Of a stretch of DNA of 64,000 bases, positions 53,410 to 61,895 are shown piece by piece. The stretch is from assembly GCA_942492025.1 (NCBI GenBank), contig CALODJ010000004.1, positions 310,001 through 374,000 of the forward strand, read 5' to 3'. The translations under genes were made by a program, and so were the position numbers. This DNA comes from JABDQW01 sp942492025. GTDB lineage: Bacteria > Pseudomonadota > Gammaproteobacteria > SZUA-229. The notes under the pieces were generated by a model, which saw only the letters and a program-made list of their open reading frames with translations, did not search any database and was not told the origin of the DNA. Position 1 is the stretch's first letter; each line of letters begins with the position of its first letter.

Positions 53410-54276
53410 ATGCCTACTCAATTATCGAAACTGTCCCTATTCACGGTCCTTGCCACGGTATTCGTTTTGTCCGGATGTACTCAAGTGGTCTCAAATACGA
53501 AGAAAGAATTCGCCGAAGATTTGTCAGCGGCTATGCTGGAGCAGAATGATCCAGAAACGGTTAAACAGGCGGTACCGGCCTACCTGATTCTGGTGAGTAG
53601 CATGATCAAGGGTGATCCGGATAATGTTGAACTGTTGATATCAGGCTCGAAACTCTATGGATCCTATGCGTCGGTCTTTGTTGAAGACAGATCTAGAAAG
53701 CAACGTCTATCTACACAGTCTTTCGACTATGCTCATCATGCGTTTTGCCTGCATAAGCCAGCTGCTTGCGATATCCGAGGTCTTTCCTATTATGAACTCG
53801 AACAGACACTGACGCAGTTTGGCAAGGGGGATGTCGACGTTCTGTTTGCACTCGGCAGTGCCTGGGCAGGGTGGCTGCAGGCGCACAGTGCTGACTGGAA
53901 TGCGGTCGCGGAGCTTCCAAGAATTGAAGCGATTATGCAGCGTGTGCTTGAACTTGATCCAGCCATTAATAACGGGGATGCTTATTTATACATAGCGGTT
54001 ATGCAATCGTTTCTTCCGCCCGCCATGGGTGGCAAGCCCGAACTCGCCCGGAAAAATTTTGACCAGGCCATCGAGATCTCCAATGGCTCCAATCTTATGG
54101 CCAAATTGTTATATGCCGAAAAATATGCACGCCTGGTATACGACAAGGAATTACACGATACGCTGCTAAAGCAGGTGATCGACACACAGGTAAAGCCTGA
54201 CGATTCAACCTTGATAAACACCATCGCGCAGTACAGGGCAAAAAAATTGTTAGAAGAATCTGATGATTATTTTTGA
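53410..54276 (+). CDS. TatT-type TRAP-associated TPR lipoprotein
   Basis: A 288-residue lipoprotein. The signal peptide ends with VLSGC (lipobox, Cys 23), and the rest is helical with TPR-like units, for example YLYIAVMQSFLPPAMGGKPE and ARKNFDQAIEISNG. This matches the TRAP-associated TPR component (TatT) first characterised in Treponema pallidum (Tp0956), which forms a trimer with the binding protein. The three genes that follow complete the transporter. It is probably anchored in the outer or inner leaflet facing the periplasm. Confidence 0.85.
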   Translation: MPTQLSKLSLFTVLATVFVLSGCTQVVSNTKKEFAEDLSAAMLEQNDPETVKQAVPAYLILVSSMIKGDPDNVELLISGSKLYGSYASVFVEDRSRKQRLSTQSFDYAHHAFCLHKPAACDIRGLSYYELEQTLTQFGKGDVDVLFALGSAWAGWLQAHSADWNAVAELPRIEAIMQRVLELDPAINNGDAYLYIAVMQSFLPPAMGGKPELARKNFDQAIEISNGSNLMAKLLYAEKYARLVYDKELHDTLLKQVIDTQVKPDDSTLINTIAQYRAKKLLEESDDYF

Positions 54277-54296
54277 GTGCGCTCAGAGGAAACGAT

Positions 54297-55301
54297 ATGA
54301 ACATGCGACGTCTACTTTTCACCACGCTGGCAATCTTATTACTTTCTTCGTCTGTGGCGAATGCCAGGGCATTTAAAATTGCGACTGTTGTGCCGGAAGG
54401 TACGTTCTGGATGCAAGAAATGCGTGCCGCTGCCGAACAAATCAAGGCAAAGACACAGGGCCGAGTCACCTTCAAATTTTATCCGGGAGGTGTCATGGGT
54501 AGTGATGAGAGCGTCCTTAGAAAAATCAGGATCGGCCAGTTACATGGAGGAGCAGTCACAGCGGCCAGCATGACCGGAATTGCCGCCGATATCGGGATCT
54601 ATGAGCTGCCCTACCTGTTCGATACACTGGATCAGGTCGATTATGTGCGTTCAAAAATGGATGCAGGGCTGGTGAGTACGCTGGAACAGAAAGGGTACAT
54701 CAGTTTCGGACTGGCCGAGGGCGGATTTTCGTACATGATGTCCGACGAACCGCTGCAATCGGTAGCCGATGTGCGCAACAAAAAAGTGTGGTTACCATCA
54801 AACCACGATGTGGGTGAAGCAGTATTCGCCAGTGCGGGTGTTTCAGCTGTGTCACTGCCGATATCCGATGTTCTCACCGCATTGCAGACGGGTTTGATCG
54901 ACACGTTAATCACATCGCCTATAGGTGCAATAGCGTTGCAGTGGCACACAAAAGTAGCTTATGTCGTCGAAGAACCACTGACCTATTTTGCTGCATTGCT
55001 CGTAATCGACAGGAAGGCATTTTACAAGCTCTCAGAAGAGGACCAGCAGATTGTTCGCGAAATCATGGGTAAGGCCTTTGAAAACATCGACAAACAGAAT
55101 AGAAAAGATAATGTAGAGGCTAAACAGGCCCTGAAAAACCAGGGTGTTGAATTTGTCCCTCTGTCACCCACATCAAGACAAGAGTGGCGTGAGGTTGGTG
55201 CAAAGGCGATCAAAATGCTGGAGAAACAGAACAAATACAGCGACAAGACTTACACTGATCTTATGCGGTATCTGGCAGAGTCAAAACAATCTGCGCCATG
55301 A
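54297..55301 (+). CDS. TRAP transporter substrate-binding protein (DctP family, TatT-associated type)
   Basis: A periplasmic solute receptor of 334 residues. ATG 54297 has GAGGAA upstream; the signal peptide ends about residue 24 (SSVANARA). DctP-fold landmarks: FKIATVVPEGTFW, VTFKFYPGGVMGSDESVLRK, IYELPYLFDTLDQVDYV. At the usual carboxylate-binding arginine position (KIRV-P in classical members) it reads KVWLPS, so the canonical Arg seems to be replaced by Trp. This suggests a ligand other than a simple carboxylate, as proposed for the T. pallidum relative. Twenty bp from tatT. Confidence 0.85.
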   Translation: MNMRRLLFTTLAILLLSSSVANARAFKIATVVPEGTFWMQEMRAAAEQIKAKTQGRVTFKFYPGGVMGSDESVLRKIRIGQLHGGAVTAASMTGIAADIGIYELPYLFDTLDQVDYVRSKMDAGLVSTLEQKGYISFGLAEGGFSYMMSDEPLQSVADVRNKKVWLPSNHDVGEAVFASAGVSAVSLPISDVLTALQTGLIDTLITSPIGAIALQWHTKVAYVVEEPLTYFAALLVIDRKAFYKLSEEDQQIVREIMGKAFENIDKQNRKDNVEAKQALKNQGVEFVPLSPTSRQEWREVGAKAIKMLEKQNKYSDKTYTDLMRYLAESKQSAP

Positions 55302-55316
55302 TCCGTCACAGTTACT

Positions 55317-55805
55317 ATGTATAAGCGACACATTGTTCGTCTGATCAGGCTGGTTAACACAATAGAAGACTGGCTACTGGTCAGTATGCTCGCCTTCATG
55401 GTAACGCTCGCCGTTGCGCAAATCATCTACCGTAACATCGCCGGCGGCAGTGTGGTCTGGATTGATCCTATGCTGCGTACCCTGGTTCTATGGGTCGCGC
55501 TTTCGGGTGCGGTTATCGCTTCACGTCATGATAACCATATACGCATCGACTTCTTTGCCAGGTACATCTCCGGTAAGTATTATATTCATGTCAAACGTCT
55601 GGTCCATTTTTATTGTGCGCTGGTGTGTGGATTTATTGCATGGCATTCTGTTGGATTCGTTCTAATGGATTACGAGTTCGCTACTATAGCCTTTGCTGGT
55701 ATACCGGCATGGATAACTGAATTGATCATACCCATCGCGTTTGGCATGATGGCTGTGCGGTATTTCCTGCTGTTTTTGTCACCACCCCGGTCTCATAAAC
55801 GATGA
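55317..55805 (+). CDS. TRAP transporter small permease (DctQ family)
   Basis: A 162-residue inner-membrane protein with four hydrophobic segments (about 18-40, 48-66, 92-112, 128-152). The conserved SGAVIASRHDNHIRIDFFARY loop between helices 2 and 3 is typical of DctQ. It forms the membrane complex with the following DctM protein. Its stop overlaps the next start by four bases. Confidence 0.92.
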   Translation: MYKRHIVRLIRLVNTIEDWLLVSMLAFMVTLAVAQIIYRNIAGGSVVWIDPMLRTLVLWVALSGAVIASRHDNHIRIDFFARYISGKYYIHVKRLVHFYCALVCGFIAWHSVGFVLMDYEFATIAFAGIPAWITELIIPIAFGMMAVRYFLLFLSPPRSHKR

Positions 55806-57088
55806 TAGGTGCCGTCATACTGGCAATACTGGTGGTGCTTGGCGTGCCGCTTTTTGTCATCATCGCTACCAGTGCGATAGTCGGATTCTCCAGCATCGAT
55901 GTTGATCTTTCCGTGATTGCGATCGAAATCTACCGGATTGCGGATACACCCGTTCTACTGGCAATACCTCTGTTCACACTGGCAGGCTACATTTTGGGAG
56001 AAAGCAAAGCCTCAGAGCGGCTGGTCAGGCTTACCGATGCCATGCTCGGCTGGTTTCCTGGGGGTCTTGCCGTGGTTTCCCTGTTTGCCTGTGCTTTTTT
56101 TACAGCACTCACCGGCGCCTCGGGTGCAACGATCATTGCGTTGGGCGCAATTCTGTATCCGGCAATGAAACAGGCCGGCTATGCGGAAAAGTTCAATCTT
56201 GGATTGATCACCTCTTCCGGTAGCCTGGGCCTATTGTTTCCACCGTCGATCGCGCTGATCCTGTACGGGGTCATCGCCCAGCAAATGGATGTGGGGGAAA
56301 GTGTGGCCATTGACGACCTGTTTCTTGCGGGTTTGTTACCGGGACTGTTCATGTTGCTGTTACTGACTGCCTGGAGCATGTTCAGAAGTACCGAAATGCA
56401 CATCAAGAGCTCACACTTCCATTGGCCAAAACTTCTGTCTGCCTTGCGTGAGTCGATCTGGGAACTGCCGATGCCATTCGTATTGATTGGCGGTATCTAC
56501 TCCGGCTATTTTGCAATATCAGAGGCGGCAGCGGTCGCGGTGCTTTATGTACTGGTCGTGGAGGTGCTGATTCTTCGCGAGGTACCCCTGCGACGTTTAC
56601 CCGAGATTATGCGTGACTCCATGGTACTGGTTGGTGGTGTATTGATCATTCTTGCGGTTTCACTCGCATCGACCAATTACCTGATCGACACCGAGGTTCC
56701 GCTGCGGCTGTTCGAGTTTGTTAAATCCAAAATCGACAGCCAGCTCACATTTCTGATGTTACTCAACATCTTCTTGCTGATGCTGGGTATGATACTGGAC
56801 GTGTTCTCTGCCCTGGTGATTATGGTACCGCTGATATTGCCCATGGCGGTCGGATATAACATTCACCCTATACATCTCGGCATCATTTTTCTGGCCAATA
56901 TGCAGATTGGCTATTTTACACCGCCTGTGGGTATGAACCTTTTTATCGCCAGCTATCGTTTTCATAAACCGGTAACAGAGCTGTATGCATCAACTATACC
57001 TTTCATGTTCATTCTGATGGCCGCGGTACTGGTGATCACGTACTGGCCGGAATTGACGATGTATCTGGTTGAGCGCAAAAGCGAGTGA
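55802..57088 (+). CDS. TRAP transporter large permease (DctM family)
   Basis: The sodium-coupled transport subunit of 428 residues with about 12 membrane segments. Diagnostic stretches are PLFTLAGYILGESKASERL, ALTGASGATIIALGAILYPA, LITSSGSLGLLFPPSIALILYG and MQIGYFTPPVGMNLFIASY. ATG overlaps the DctQ stop (ATGA), so translation is coupled. Together with TatT, DctP and DctQ it makes a complete tripartite importer; substrate unknown. Confidence 0.94.
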   Translation: MIGAVILAILVVLGVPLFVIIATSAIVGFSSIDVDLSVIAIEIYRIADTPVLLAIPLFTLAGYILGESKASERLVRLTDAMLGWFPGGLAVVSLFACAFFTALTGASGATIIALGAILYPAMKQAGYAEKFNLGLITSSGSLGLLFPPSIALILYGVIAQQMDVGESVAIDDLFLAGLLPGLFMLLLLTAWSMFRSTEMHIKSSHFHWPKLLSALRESIWELPMPFVLIGGIYSGYFAISEAAAVAVLYVLVVEVLILREVPLRRLPEIMRDSMVLVGGVLIILAVSLASTNYLIDTEVPLRLFEFVKSKIDSQLTFLMLLNIFLLMLGMILDVFSALVIMVPLILPMAVGYNIHPIHLGIIFLANMQIGYFTPPVGMNLFIASYRFHKPVTELYASTIPFMFILMAAVLVITYWPELTMYLVERKSE

Positions 57089-57095
57089 CCGCACC

Positions 57096-57287
57096 GTGTC
57101 CCTGTTCACCGAATCGGCACAGATATATTGTCCTTATTGCGGCGAGAAAATCGAAGTCATCATCGATGCATCAGTTGAACAACAGCATTATACCGAGGAC
57201 TGTTCCGTCTGTTGCAGGCCGATGGAATTAACAATAACGGTGGCAGGCAACGAAATATTGGTTTCTGCACGGCGGGATGATGAATGA
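57096..57287 (+). CDS. CPXCG-motif cysteine-rich small protein
   Basis: Predicted zinc-binding protein of 63 residues with CPYCGE (near residue 12) and CSVCCRPM (near 37), two Cys pairs spaced as in the CPXCG family. GTG 57096 gives the usual length; a TTG at 57069, inside dctM, would give 72 residues and cannot be excluded. It lies eight bases after dctM but is a widely distributed protein, so a link to the TRAP system is not implied. Function unknown. Confidence 0.82.
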   Translation: MSLFTESAQIYCPYCGEKIEVIIDASVEQQHYTEDCSVCCRPMELTITVAGNEILVSARRDDE

Positions 57288-57299
57288 AAAAATATTGAT

Positions 57300-57322
57300 T
57301 GACCGCAGAGGCGCAGAGAAAA
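57300..57322 (+). repeat. Short relative of the ACGCAAAG repeat, copy 3
   Basis: TGACCGCAGAGGCGCAGAGA. It shares units with 1634-1676 and 43048-43090 but is shorter. Confidence 0.5.
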
Positions 57323-57364
57323 CCATCAGCCTGTAATGCTCATGTGTATTCAGGCAGCACTTGT

Positions 57365-57383
57365 AGGGTGCGCCGTGCGCACC
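57365..57383. repeat. GGTGCGC/GCGCACC hairpin repeat, copy 2
   Basis: Exact match of 19 bp to 43199-43217 (AGGGTGCGCCGTGCGCACC). Confidence 0.65.
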
Positions 57384-57424
57384 GATACACTTAAACGGAT
57401 TTTCACATACTACCTGGACTGCAA

Positions 57425-57450
57425 TTAACCGCAGAGGCGCGGAGGATTCC
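57425..57450 (+). repeat. Short relative of the ACGCAAAG repeat, copy 4
   Basis: TTAACCGCAGAGGCGCGGAG, the second such unit within 130 bp. Confidence 0.5.
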
Positions 57451-57464
57451 CGTTTTGTGAAGGA

Positions 57465-57478
57465 GCGACTGCAGTCGC
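57465..57478. repeat. 14-bp perfect palindrome
   Basis: GCGACTGCAGTCGC. Similar short palindromes occur as scattered repeats in related genomes; only one copy is seen here. Confidence 0.4.
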
Positions 57479-57538
57479 AAAGACTAGCCTGAACCGTGAT
57501 AGGCATGCCTGAATAACGCACTGTATTTTGATCATTCG

Positions 57539-57604
57539 GGTTTGCTTCAAAAAGACCGATGCCTTATCAATATGTTACGGCGCCTGGTGAGAAATGCGGG
57601 CTAA
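57539..57604 (-). mobile_element. One-ended partial copy of the 249-bp palindromic element
   Basis: The last 21 bp (57584-57604) match the terminal repeat of 37948-38196 with one change, and similarity to the reverse complement of that element's left end extends weakly back to about 57539. No second end is found nearby, so this looks like a deletion remnant. Confidence 0.68.
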
Positions 57605-57617
57605 CGTTGTTTTACCC

Positions 57618-58100
57618 TCACCATGTCGCCTCTTCTATAATGCTCTGTATCAGTTCACCGATTTCCTCAACGATTGCTTCCGTTCCAGGCTTGCCAGTCG
57701 GTATTCGGTAGGACAGCCGCACAAACTCGGGTTCATCGCTGAGGACATAGACGCTGATCGTAAAAGGACACATCACGATATTATCCGGATGTATTCGTGC
57801 CAGCTTGTGAGAGATGCGGGCGCTGCAAAACTCATAGGTTTCCGCATCGCGATAGACATTGTTGTTATAGCCAAAGGCGGGGCCGGTACGATTCAGCATT
57901 TGGCTCGCGTGAACTATATTGGAGATATTGATGCCTTTTCCGGTGATGGCAGCACGTACATTCGCAGCCATATCCATGAAGTCGCCTTTAACTTTAACGG
58001 TAACGATATTATCATTCGTTGCCAGGCTGCTCGTGTTGATACCAAGACTGATATGAACAGCAAGCATGAGCAGGAACAGCGTTTGAATCGATTTTTTCAC
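57618..58100 (-). CDS. Exported DUF302-domain protein
   Basis: A 160-residue protein. A signal peptide occupies residues 1-28 (KKSIQTLFLLMLAVHISLG). The mature part follows the DUF302 layout: VRAAITGKGINISNIVHASQ, then YEFCSARISHKLARIHPDNI, then CPFTISVYVL and VRLSYRIPTG. DUF302 proteins are periplasmic or cytosolic, of unknown biochemical role. The gene is separated from acs by the second copy of the MITE-like element, and its neighbours give no functional hint. Confidence 0.8.
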   Translation of the reverse strand: MKKSIQTLFLLMLAVHISLGINTSSLATNDNIVTVKVKGDFMDMAANVRAAITGKGINISNIVHASQMLNRTGPAFGYNNNVYRDAETYEFCSARISHKLARIHPDNIVMCPFTISVYVLSDEPEFVRLSYRIPTGKPGTEAIVEEIGELIQSIIEEATW

Positions 58101-58184
58101 ATTTCGTTCGTTCGAAGACGCCTGTACATTGGAATAGGTCAGACCGACAGTTTAATATGATACGGTTTTAATCAGTAGCCTATT

Positions 58185-58341
58185 TTAAAGAAGCTCTGAG
58201 TATTTTCTTCCATGAATCATCAGAGCACGAAAAATAAAAATGCGATGTTTATTTTCTTCATTTTCAATCACATATGTGATTGAAAATGAAGGCATATCCA
58301 TGTGCCGCAGGGAAACGCTGAATAAATCAGAGTTTCCTTAA
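58185..58341 (+). mobile_element. MITE-like palindromic element, copy 2 (at acs 3' end)
   Basis: A 157-bp relative of 31496-31653. The terminal inverted repeats TTAAAGAAGCTCTGA (58185-58199) and TCAGAGTTTCCTTAA (58327-58341) match at 13 of 15 positions. The central stem CATTTTCAATCACATATGTG plus its complement is a perfect 30-bp palindrome here; the loop bases differ from copy 1 in paired positions. The right end touches the acs stop codon. Confidence 0.82.
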
Positions 58342-60306
58342 CTACGCTTTACCCTGTAATTGCAGCACCACCTGTTCATTCTCGAGTGTGGACGTATCCG
58401 AGGTGATCTCTTCATCGCGGGCAATCGTGCGTAACAGGCGGCGCATGATTTTTCCCGAACGGGTTTTTGGCAGGCCTTCGGCGAAACGGATATCGTCGGG
58501 TTTGGCAATCGGGCCAATCTGTTCGCTGACCCAGTTGCGCAGCTCCAGCGCCATTTTTTCGGCTTCTTCACCGACAGGACGCTCACCCTGGCAAATCACG
58601 AAAGCCACGATGGCTTCACCTTTGACATCGTGAGGTCGGCTGACGACAGCGGCTTCGACGACTTTTTCGTGGGCAACGAGTGCGGATTCAACCTCCATCG
58701 TGCCCAGGCGGTGTCCGGAAATATTGACCACATCATCGATGCGGCCCATGATCCAGAAATAACCGTCTTCATCTTTGCGTGCGCTGTCACCACACAGGTA
58801 GTACTTGCCGTCGAATTTCGGGAAATAGGTATCAATATAGCGCTGATCATCGCCCCATATGGTACGCAACATGGATGGCCACGGTTTCTTGATGACCAGG
58901 AAGCCGCCCCTGTTCGCTTCGGTAATGCTTTCTCCGTCCTCATTGACCACATCAGCCGCGATGCCGGGCAGGGCCAGCGTACAGGATCCCGGTTTGGTGC
59001 TGGTGACCCCCGGAATTGGTGTAATCATGTTGGCCCCGGTTTCGGTTTGCCACCAGGTGTCGACAATCGGGCAGCGTTCGCGACCGATGATACGGTGGTA
59101 CCACATCCAGGCTTCCGGATTGATCGGCTCACCGACGGTGCCCAGCAGACGTATCGACGACAGATCATAGCTGTTGGGGTAGTCATCGCCGAATTTCATC
59201 AGGGCACGTATCGCTGTCGGCGCGGTGTAGAATACGGTCACCTTCTGGTCCTGGCAAATCTTCCAGAAGCGCCCGGCATCAGGCACGACCGGTGCGCCCT
59301 CATAAATTACCGTGGTCGCACCGACAGCCAACGGGCCGTAGGCAACATAGGTATGGCCAGTGATCCAGCCGACGTCTGCGGTACACCAGAAGATGTCGTT
59401 ATCCTGCAGGTCGAATACCCACAGGTTGGTCTGGATCGCGTTGAGCAGGTAGCCGGCTGTTGAATGTTGTATGCCTTTGGGTTTTCCGGTCGAGCCGGAG
59501 GTGTAGAGCAGGAACAACGGATGTTCAGCATCAACCCATTCCGGTTCGCATTCACTGGCCTGGCCGTCGGTGAGGTCGTGCCACCACACATCGCGTCCTT
59601 CCGACATATGGATATCGTGGCCGGTTCGCTTGAGTACGACGACGTGTTCAATGCTGTCACAGCGTGCTTCCAGTGCCTTGTCCGCCGCTGATTTCAACTC
59701 GACCACTTTACCACCGCGATGGCCGCCATCGGCTGTGATCAGTGCTGTTGCTGATGCATCGGCAATGCGATCACGCAGACTCTCTGCCGAGAAACCGCCG
59801 AATACTACCGAGTGAATGGCGCCGATGCGGGCACAGGCCTGCATGGCGATGACCGCCTGCGCTGTCATCGGCATATAAATGATGACGCGGTCGCCTTTTT
59901 TGATGCCCAGGCTTTTCAGTCCATTGGCAAAACGGCACACATCATCGTGCAGTTGTTGATAACTGATGTGCGTGACATCACCCTGTTCACCCTCGAAAAT
60001 GATCGCGGTTTTATCCGCTTTGTCGGCCAGGTGACGGTCTATGCAGTTGTAGCAGACATTGAGTATGCCGTCTTCAAACCAGCGATAATGCGGTGCGTTG
60101 GTTTCGTTGAGGATTTTGCTGAAAGGTTTGTTCCAGTCGATGTATTGTCGGGCCTGATCCGCCCAGAAACCTTCGTGGTCCTGTTCAGCCTGTTTTTTCA
60201 GTGCTTCAAGATCAGCCGCCTTGATCCGCGCTTTGCTGATGAAGTCGGCCGGCGGATCGAATCGACGGTTTTCAATTAGAACAGAACTAATATCGTTACT
60301 GGACAC
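58342..60306 (-). CDS. acs: Acetyl-CoA synthetase
   Basis: An AMP-forming enzyme activating acetate to acetyl-CoA. It has 654 residues from GTG 60306 (GGGGATT upstream), close to the 652 of E. coli; an in-frame upstream ATG at 60354 would add an unlikely Cys-rich leader. The nucleotide-binding YTSGSTGKPKGIQHSTAGYL is followed by the WWQTETG region. The C-terminal PKTRSGKIMRRLLR carries the lysine acetylated by Pat-type enzymes, so post-translational control is likely. Single-gene unit between the DUF302 gene and gluQ. Confidence 0.96.
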   Translation of the reverse strand: MSSNDISSVLIENRRFDPPADFISKARIKAADLEALKKQAEQDHEGFWADQARQYIDWNKPFSKILNETNAPHYRWFEDGILNVCYNCIDRHLADKADKTAIIFEGEQGDVTHISYQQLHDDVCRFANGLKSLGIKKGDRVIIYMPMTAQAVIAMQACARIGAIHSVVFGGFSAESLRDRIADASATALITADGGHRGGKVVELKSAADKALEARCDSIEHVVVLKRTGHDIHMSEGRDVWWHDLTDGQASECEPEWVDAEHPLFLLYTSGSTGKPKGIQHSTAGYLLNAIQTNLWVFDLQDNDIFWCTADVGWITGHTYVAYGPLAVGATTVIYEGAPVVPDAGRFWKICQDQKVTVFYTAPTAIRALMKFGDDYPNSYDLSSIRLLGTVGEPINPEAWMWYHRIIGRERCPIVDTWWQTETGANMITPIPGVTSTKPGSCTLALPGIAADVVNEDGESITEANRGGFLVIKKPWPSMLRTIWGDDQRYIDTYFPKFDGKYYLCGDSARKDEDGYFWIMGRIDDVVNISGHRLGTMEVESALVAHEKVVEAAVVSRPHDVKGEAIVAFVICQGERPVGEEAEKMALELRNWVSEQIGPIAKPDDIRFAEGLPKTRSGKIMRRLLRTIARDEEITSDTSTLENEQVVLQLQGKA

Positions 60307-60401
60307 TGTGCAATCCCCGTGTTTTTGGCAGACGCTAGAGCATACACAGCACACCCGTCAGCTTGCAAGTGATGTGACCCAAATGACCGCGTAAATTTCG
60401 A

Positions 60402-61295
60402 TCAAGGTCCGAGTTCGGCGGGTACTGTCGGGATGTGAGCGATATTCCAGTTTTCCATCGCCCATTGCCAGATATCGATTAAGTTCGCCTGCAGCAATTC
60501 AGTGGGCGGTTGCTGACCCAGGTGTTCGAGAGCTTTGTGCAGGCTGGTGACTGGCCTGGCTGGATTGAGTTCGGCAGCCCCTTCGGATTTACTCAGTTTG
60601 CGACCGTGCTGATCGAGCATCAGCGGCACGTGCAGATAATCAGGCTGGTGGTAGTCCAGGCAATGCTGCAGAAAGATCTGTCGCGGCGTCGAGTCGAGCA
60701 AATCCGCACCGCGAACGACCTCGGTAACACCCTGCAAGGCGTCATCAACGACAACAGCCAGTTGATAGGCAAACAGACCATCTCGGCGCCGGACAACGAA
60801 GTCACCGCATGCACTGGCCAGCGACTGACGGTATTGACCGACAACGGCATCATCGAAACTGATGGTGATGTCGGCTGTACGCAGACGAATCGCGTGTTCG
60901 TGCTGTAGCGGGAATTGTCTGCTGCGGCAGGTGCCGGGATAGATGCCCGACAGTTCCGCGGCGGTCTGCGCCAGCAGTTTTCGTGAGCACGTACAGGGAA
61001 AAACCCGTTCTTCACTGATAAGGCGTTCCAGCGCCTGTTGATACAAACCGGTACGCCTGGACTGCCAGACGACTGTCTGGTCCCACTCGAAGCCAAACTT
61101 TTCGAGCGTTCTCAGCAGGGTGTCGTCCGCACCGGACACGCGGCGGGTTGTATCCACGTCTTCGATGCGCAGCAGCCACTCTCCCTGGTTCGATCGTGCC
61201 TGCAGATAGCTGGCAACGGCGGCAATCAGAGTGCCAAGGTGGGGATTTCCGGTTGGCGAAGGCGCAAAACGACCGCGGTATGGATTTTTTGTCAC
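60402..61295 (-). CDS. gluQ: Glutamyl-Q tRNA(Asp) synthetase
   Basis: Attaches glutamate to the queuosine base of tRNA-Asp. It has 297 residues, a GluRS catalytic core without the anticodon-binding half. GRFAPSPTGNPHLGTL holds the HIGH-like HLGT, and HGRKLSKSEG holds KMSKS-like KLSKS. Zinc ligands CTC, Y and C (PCTCSRKL..YPGTC) match YadB. Start is GTG 61295. The dksA-gluQ pairing on one strand is conserved in gammaproteobacteria. Confidence 0.95.
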   Translation of the reverse strand: MTKNPYRGRFAPSPTGNPHLGTLIAAVASYLQARSNQGEWLLRIEDVDTTRRVSGADDTLLRTLEKFGFEWDQTVVWQSRRTGLYQQALERLISEERVFPCTCSRKLLAQTAAELSGIYPGTCRSRQFPLQHEHAIRLRTADITISFDDAVVGQYRQSLASACGDFVVRRRDGLFAYQLAVVVDDALQGVTEVVRGADLLDSTPRQIFLQHCLDYHQPDYLHVPLMLDQHGRKLSKSEGAAELNPARPVTSLHKALEHLGQQPPTELLQANLIDIWQWAMENWNIAHIPTVPAELGP

Positions 61296-61322
61296 GTTCT
61301 GTAAATGCGCGCGCTAAAAACG

Positions 61323-61350
61323 AAAAAGCCGCAGCTAGGCTCCGGCTTTT
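61323..61350 (-). terminator. Terminator between dksA and gluQ
   Basis: On the minus strand AAAAGCCG..CGGCTTTTT forms an eight-bp stem ending in a T tract, placed 22 bp after the dksA stop. Transcription into gluQ would need read-through, as described for dksA-gluQ in enterics. Confidence 0.8.
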
Positions 61351-61371
61351 AAATGTGAGGAAGTAGGAAGC

Positions 61372-61806
61372 CTATTTGCCTCTGGTTTGTTTTTCCTTGA
61401 TTTCGTCGAGACTTTTACAGTCGATGCATTGTGTAGCCGTAGGACGCGCCTCAAGGCGTTTCAAGCCGATTTCGACACCACAGGTTTCACAGTAGCCGTA
61501 CTCGCCGTTATTGATCATTTCCAGCGACTCATCGATTTTCTTGATTAGCTTGCGCTCTCGGTCACGGGCGCGCAGTTCCAGGCTGAATTCCTCTTCCTGG
61601 GTGGCGCGATCGGCTGGATCCGGAAAATTGGCGGCTTCGTCCTTCATGTGGCCGACAGTCCGGTCGACCTCGTCCATCAGCTCCTTTTTCCATGCTTGCA
61701 GTATTGTTGCGAAGTGGGCACGCTGGCCCTCGCTCATATATTCTTCACCCTTTTTGAGCTTGTAAGGCTTGAATTCGTGCTCGGTCAGCGGCGCTACTTG
61801 AGGCAT
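61372..61806 (-). CDS. dksA: RNA polymerase-binding regulator DksA
   Basis: Binds the RNA polymerase secondary channel and, with ppGpp, lowers rRNA and tRNA transcription. It has 144 residues. The coiled-coil tip aspartates are present in FPDPADRATQEEE, and the zinc finger has all four Cys (YCETC and QCIDC). ATG 61806 has GGAGCG upstream. Its targets would include the tRNA and r-protein promoters in this window. Confidence 0.97.
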   Translation of the reverse strand: MPQVAPLTEHEFKPYKLKKGEEYMSEGQRAHFATILQAWKKELMDEVDRTVGHMKDEAANFPDPADRATQEEEFSLELRARDRERKLIKKIDESLEMINNGEYGYCETCGVEIGLKRLEARPTATQCIDCKSLDEIKEKQTRGK

Positions 61807-61895
61807 GAAACGCTCCGTAATTTCTAGTGTTTGTTAAAAGACGCGGATATTTATCACATTTATGCCATGGTGTGCAACCTGCATCAACACTTATT

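Larger units (their letters stand above)
57288..57617. other. Repeat-rich intergenic region between CPXCG gene and DUF302 gene
   Basis: Contains four kinds of short repeat and no supported gene: GCAGAGGCGCAGAG units at 57300-57322 and 57425-57450, the GGTGCGC/GCGCACC hairpin at 57365-57383, a GCGACT-centred palindrome at 57465-57478, and one end of the 249-bp element at 57539-57604. Confidence 0.65.

Noticed and set aside
58630..59463. A 277-codon plus-strand frame opposite acs
   Set aside because: Shadow of the conserved acs gene; no start context and no recognisable domain.
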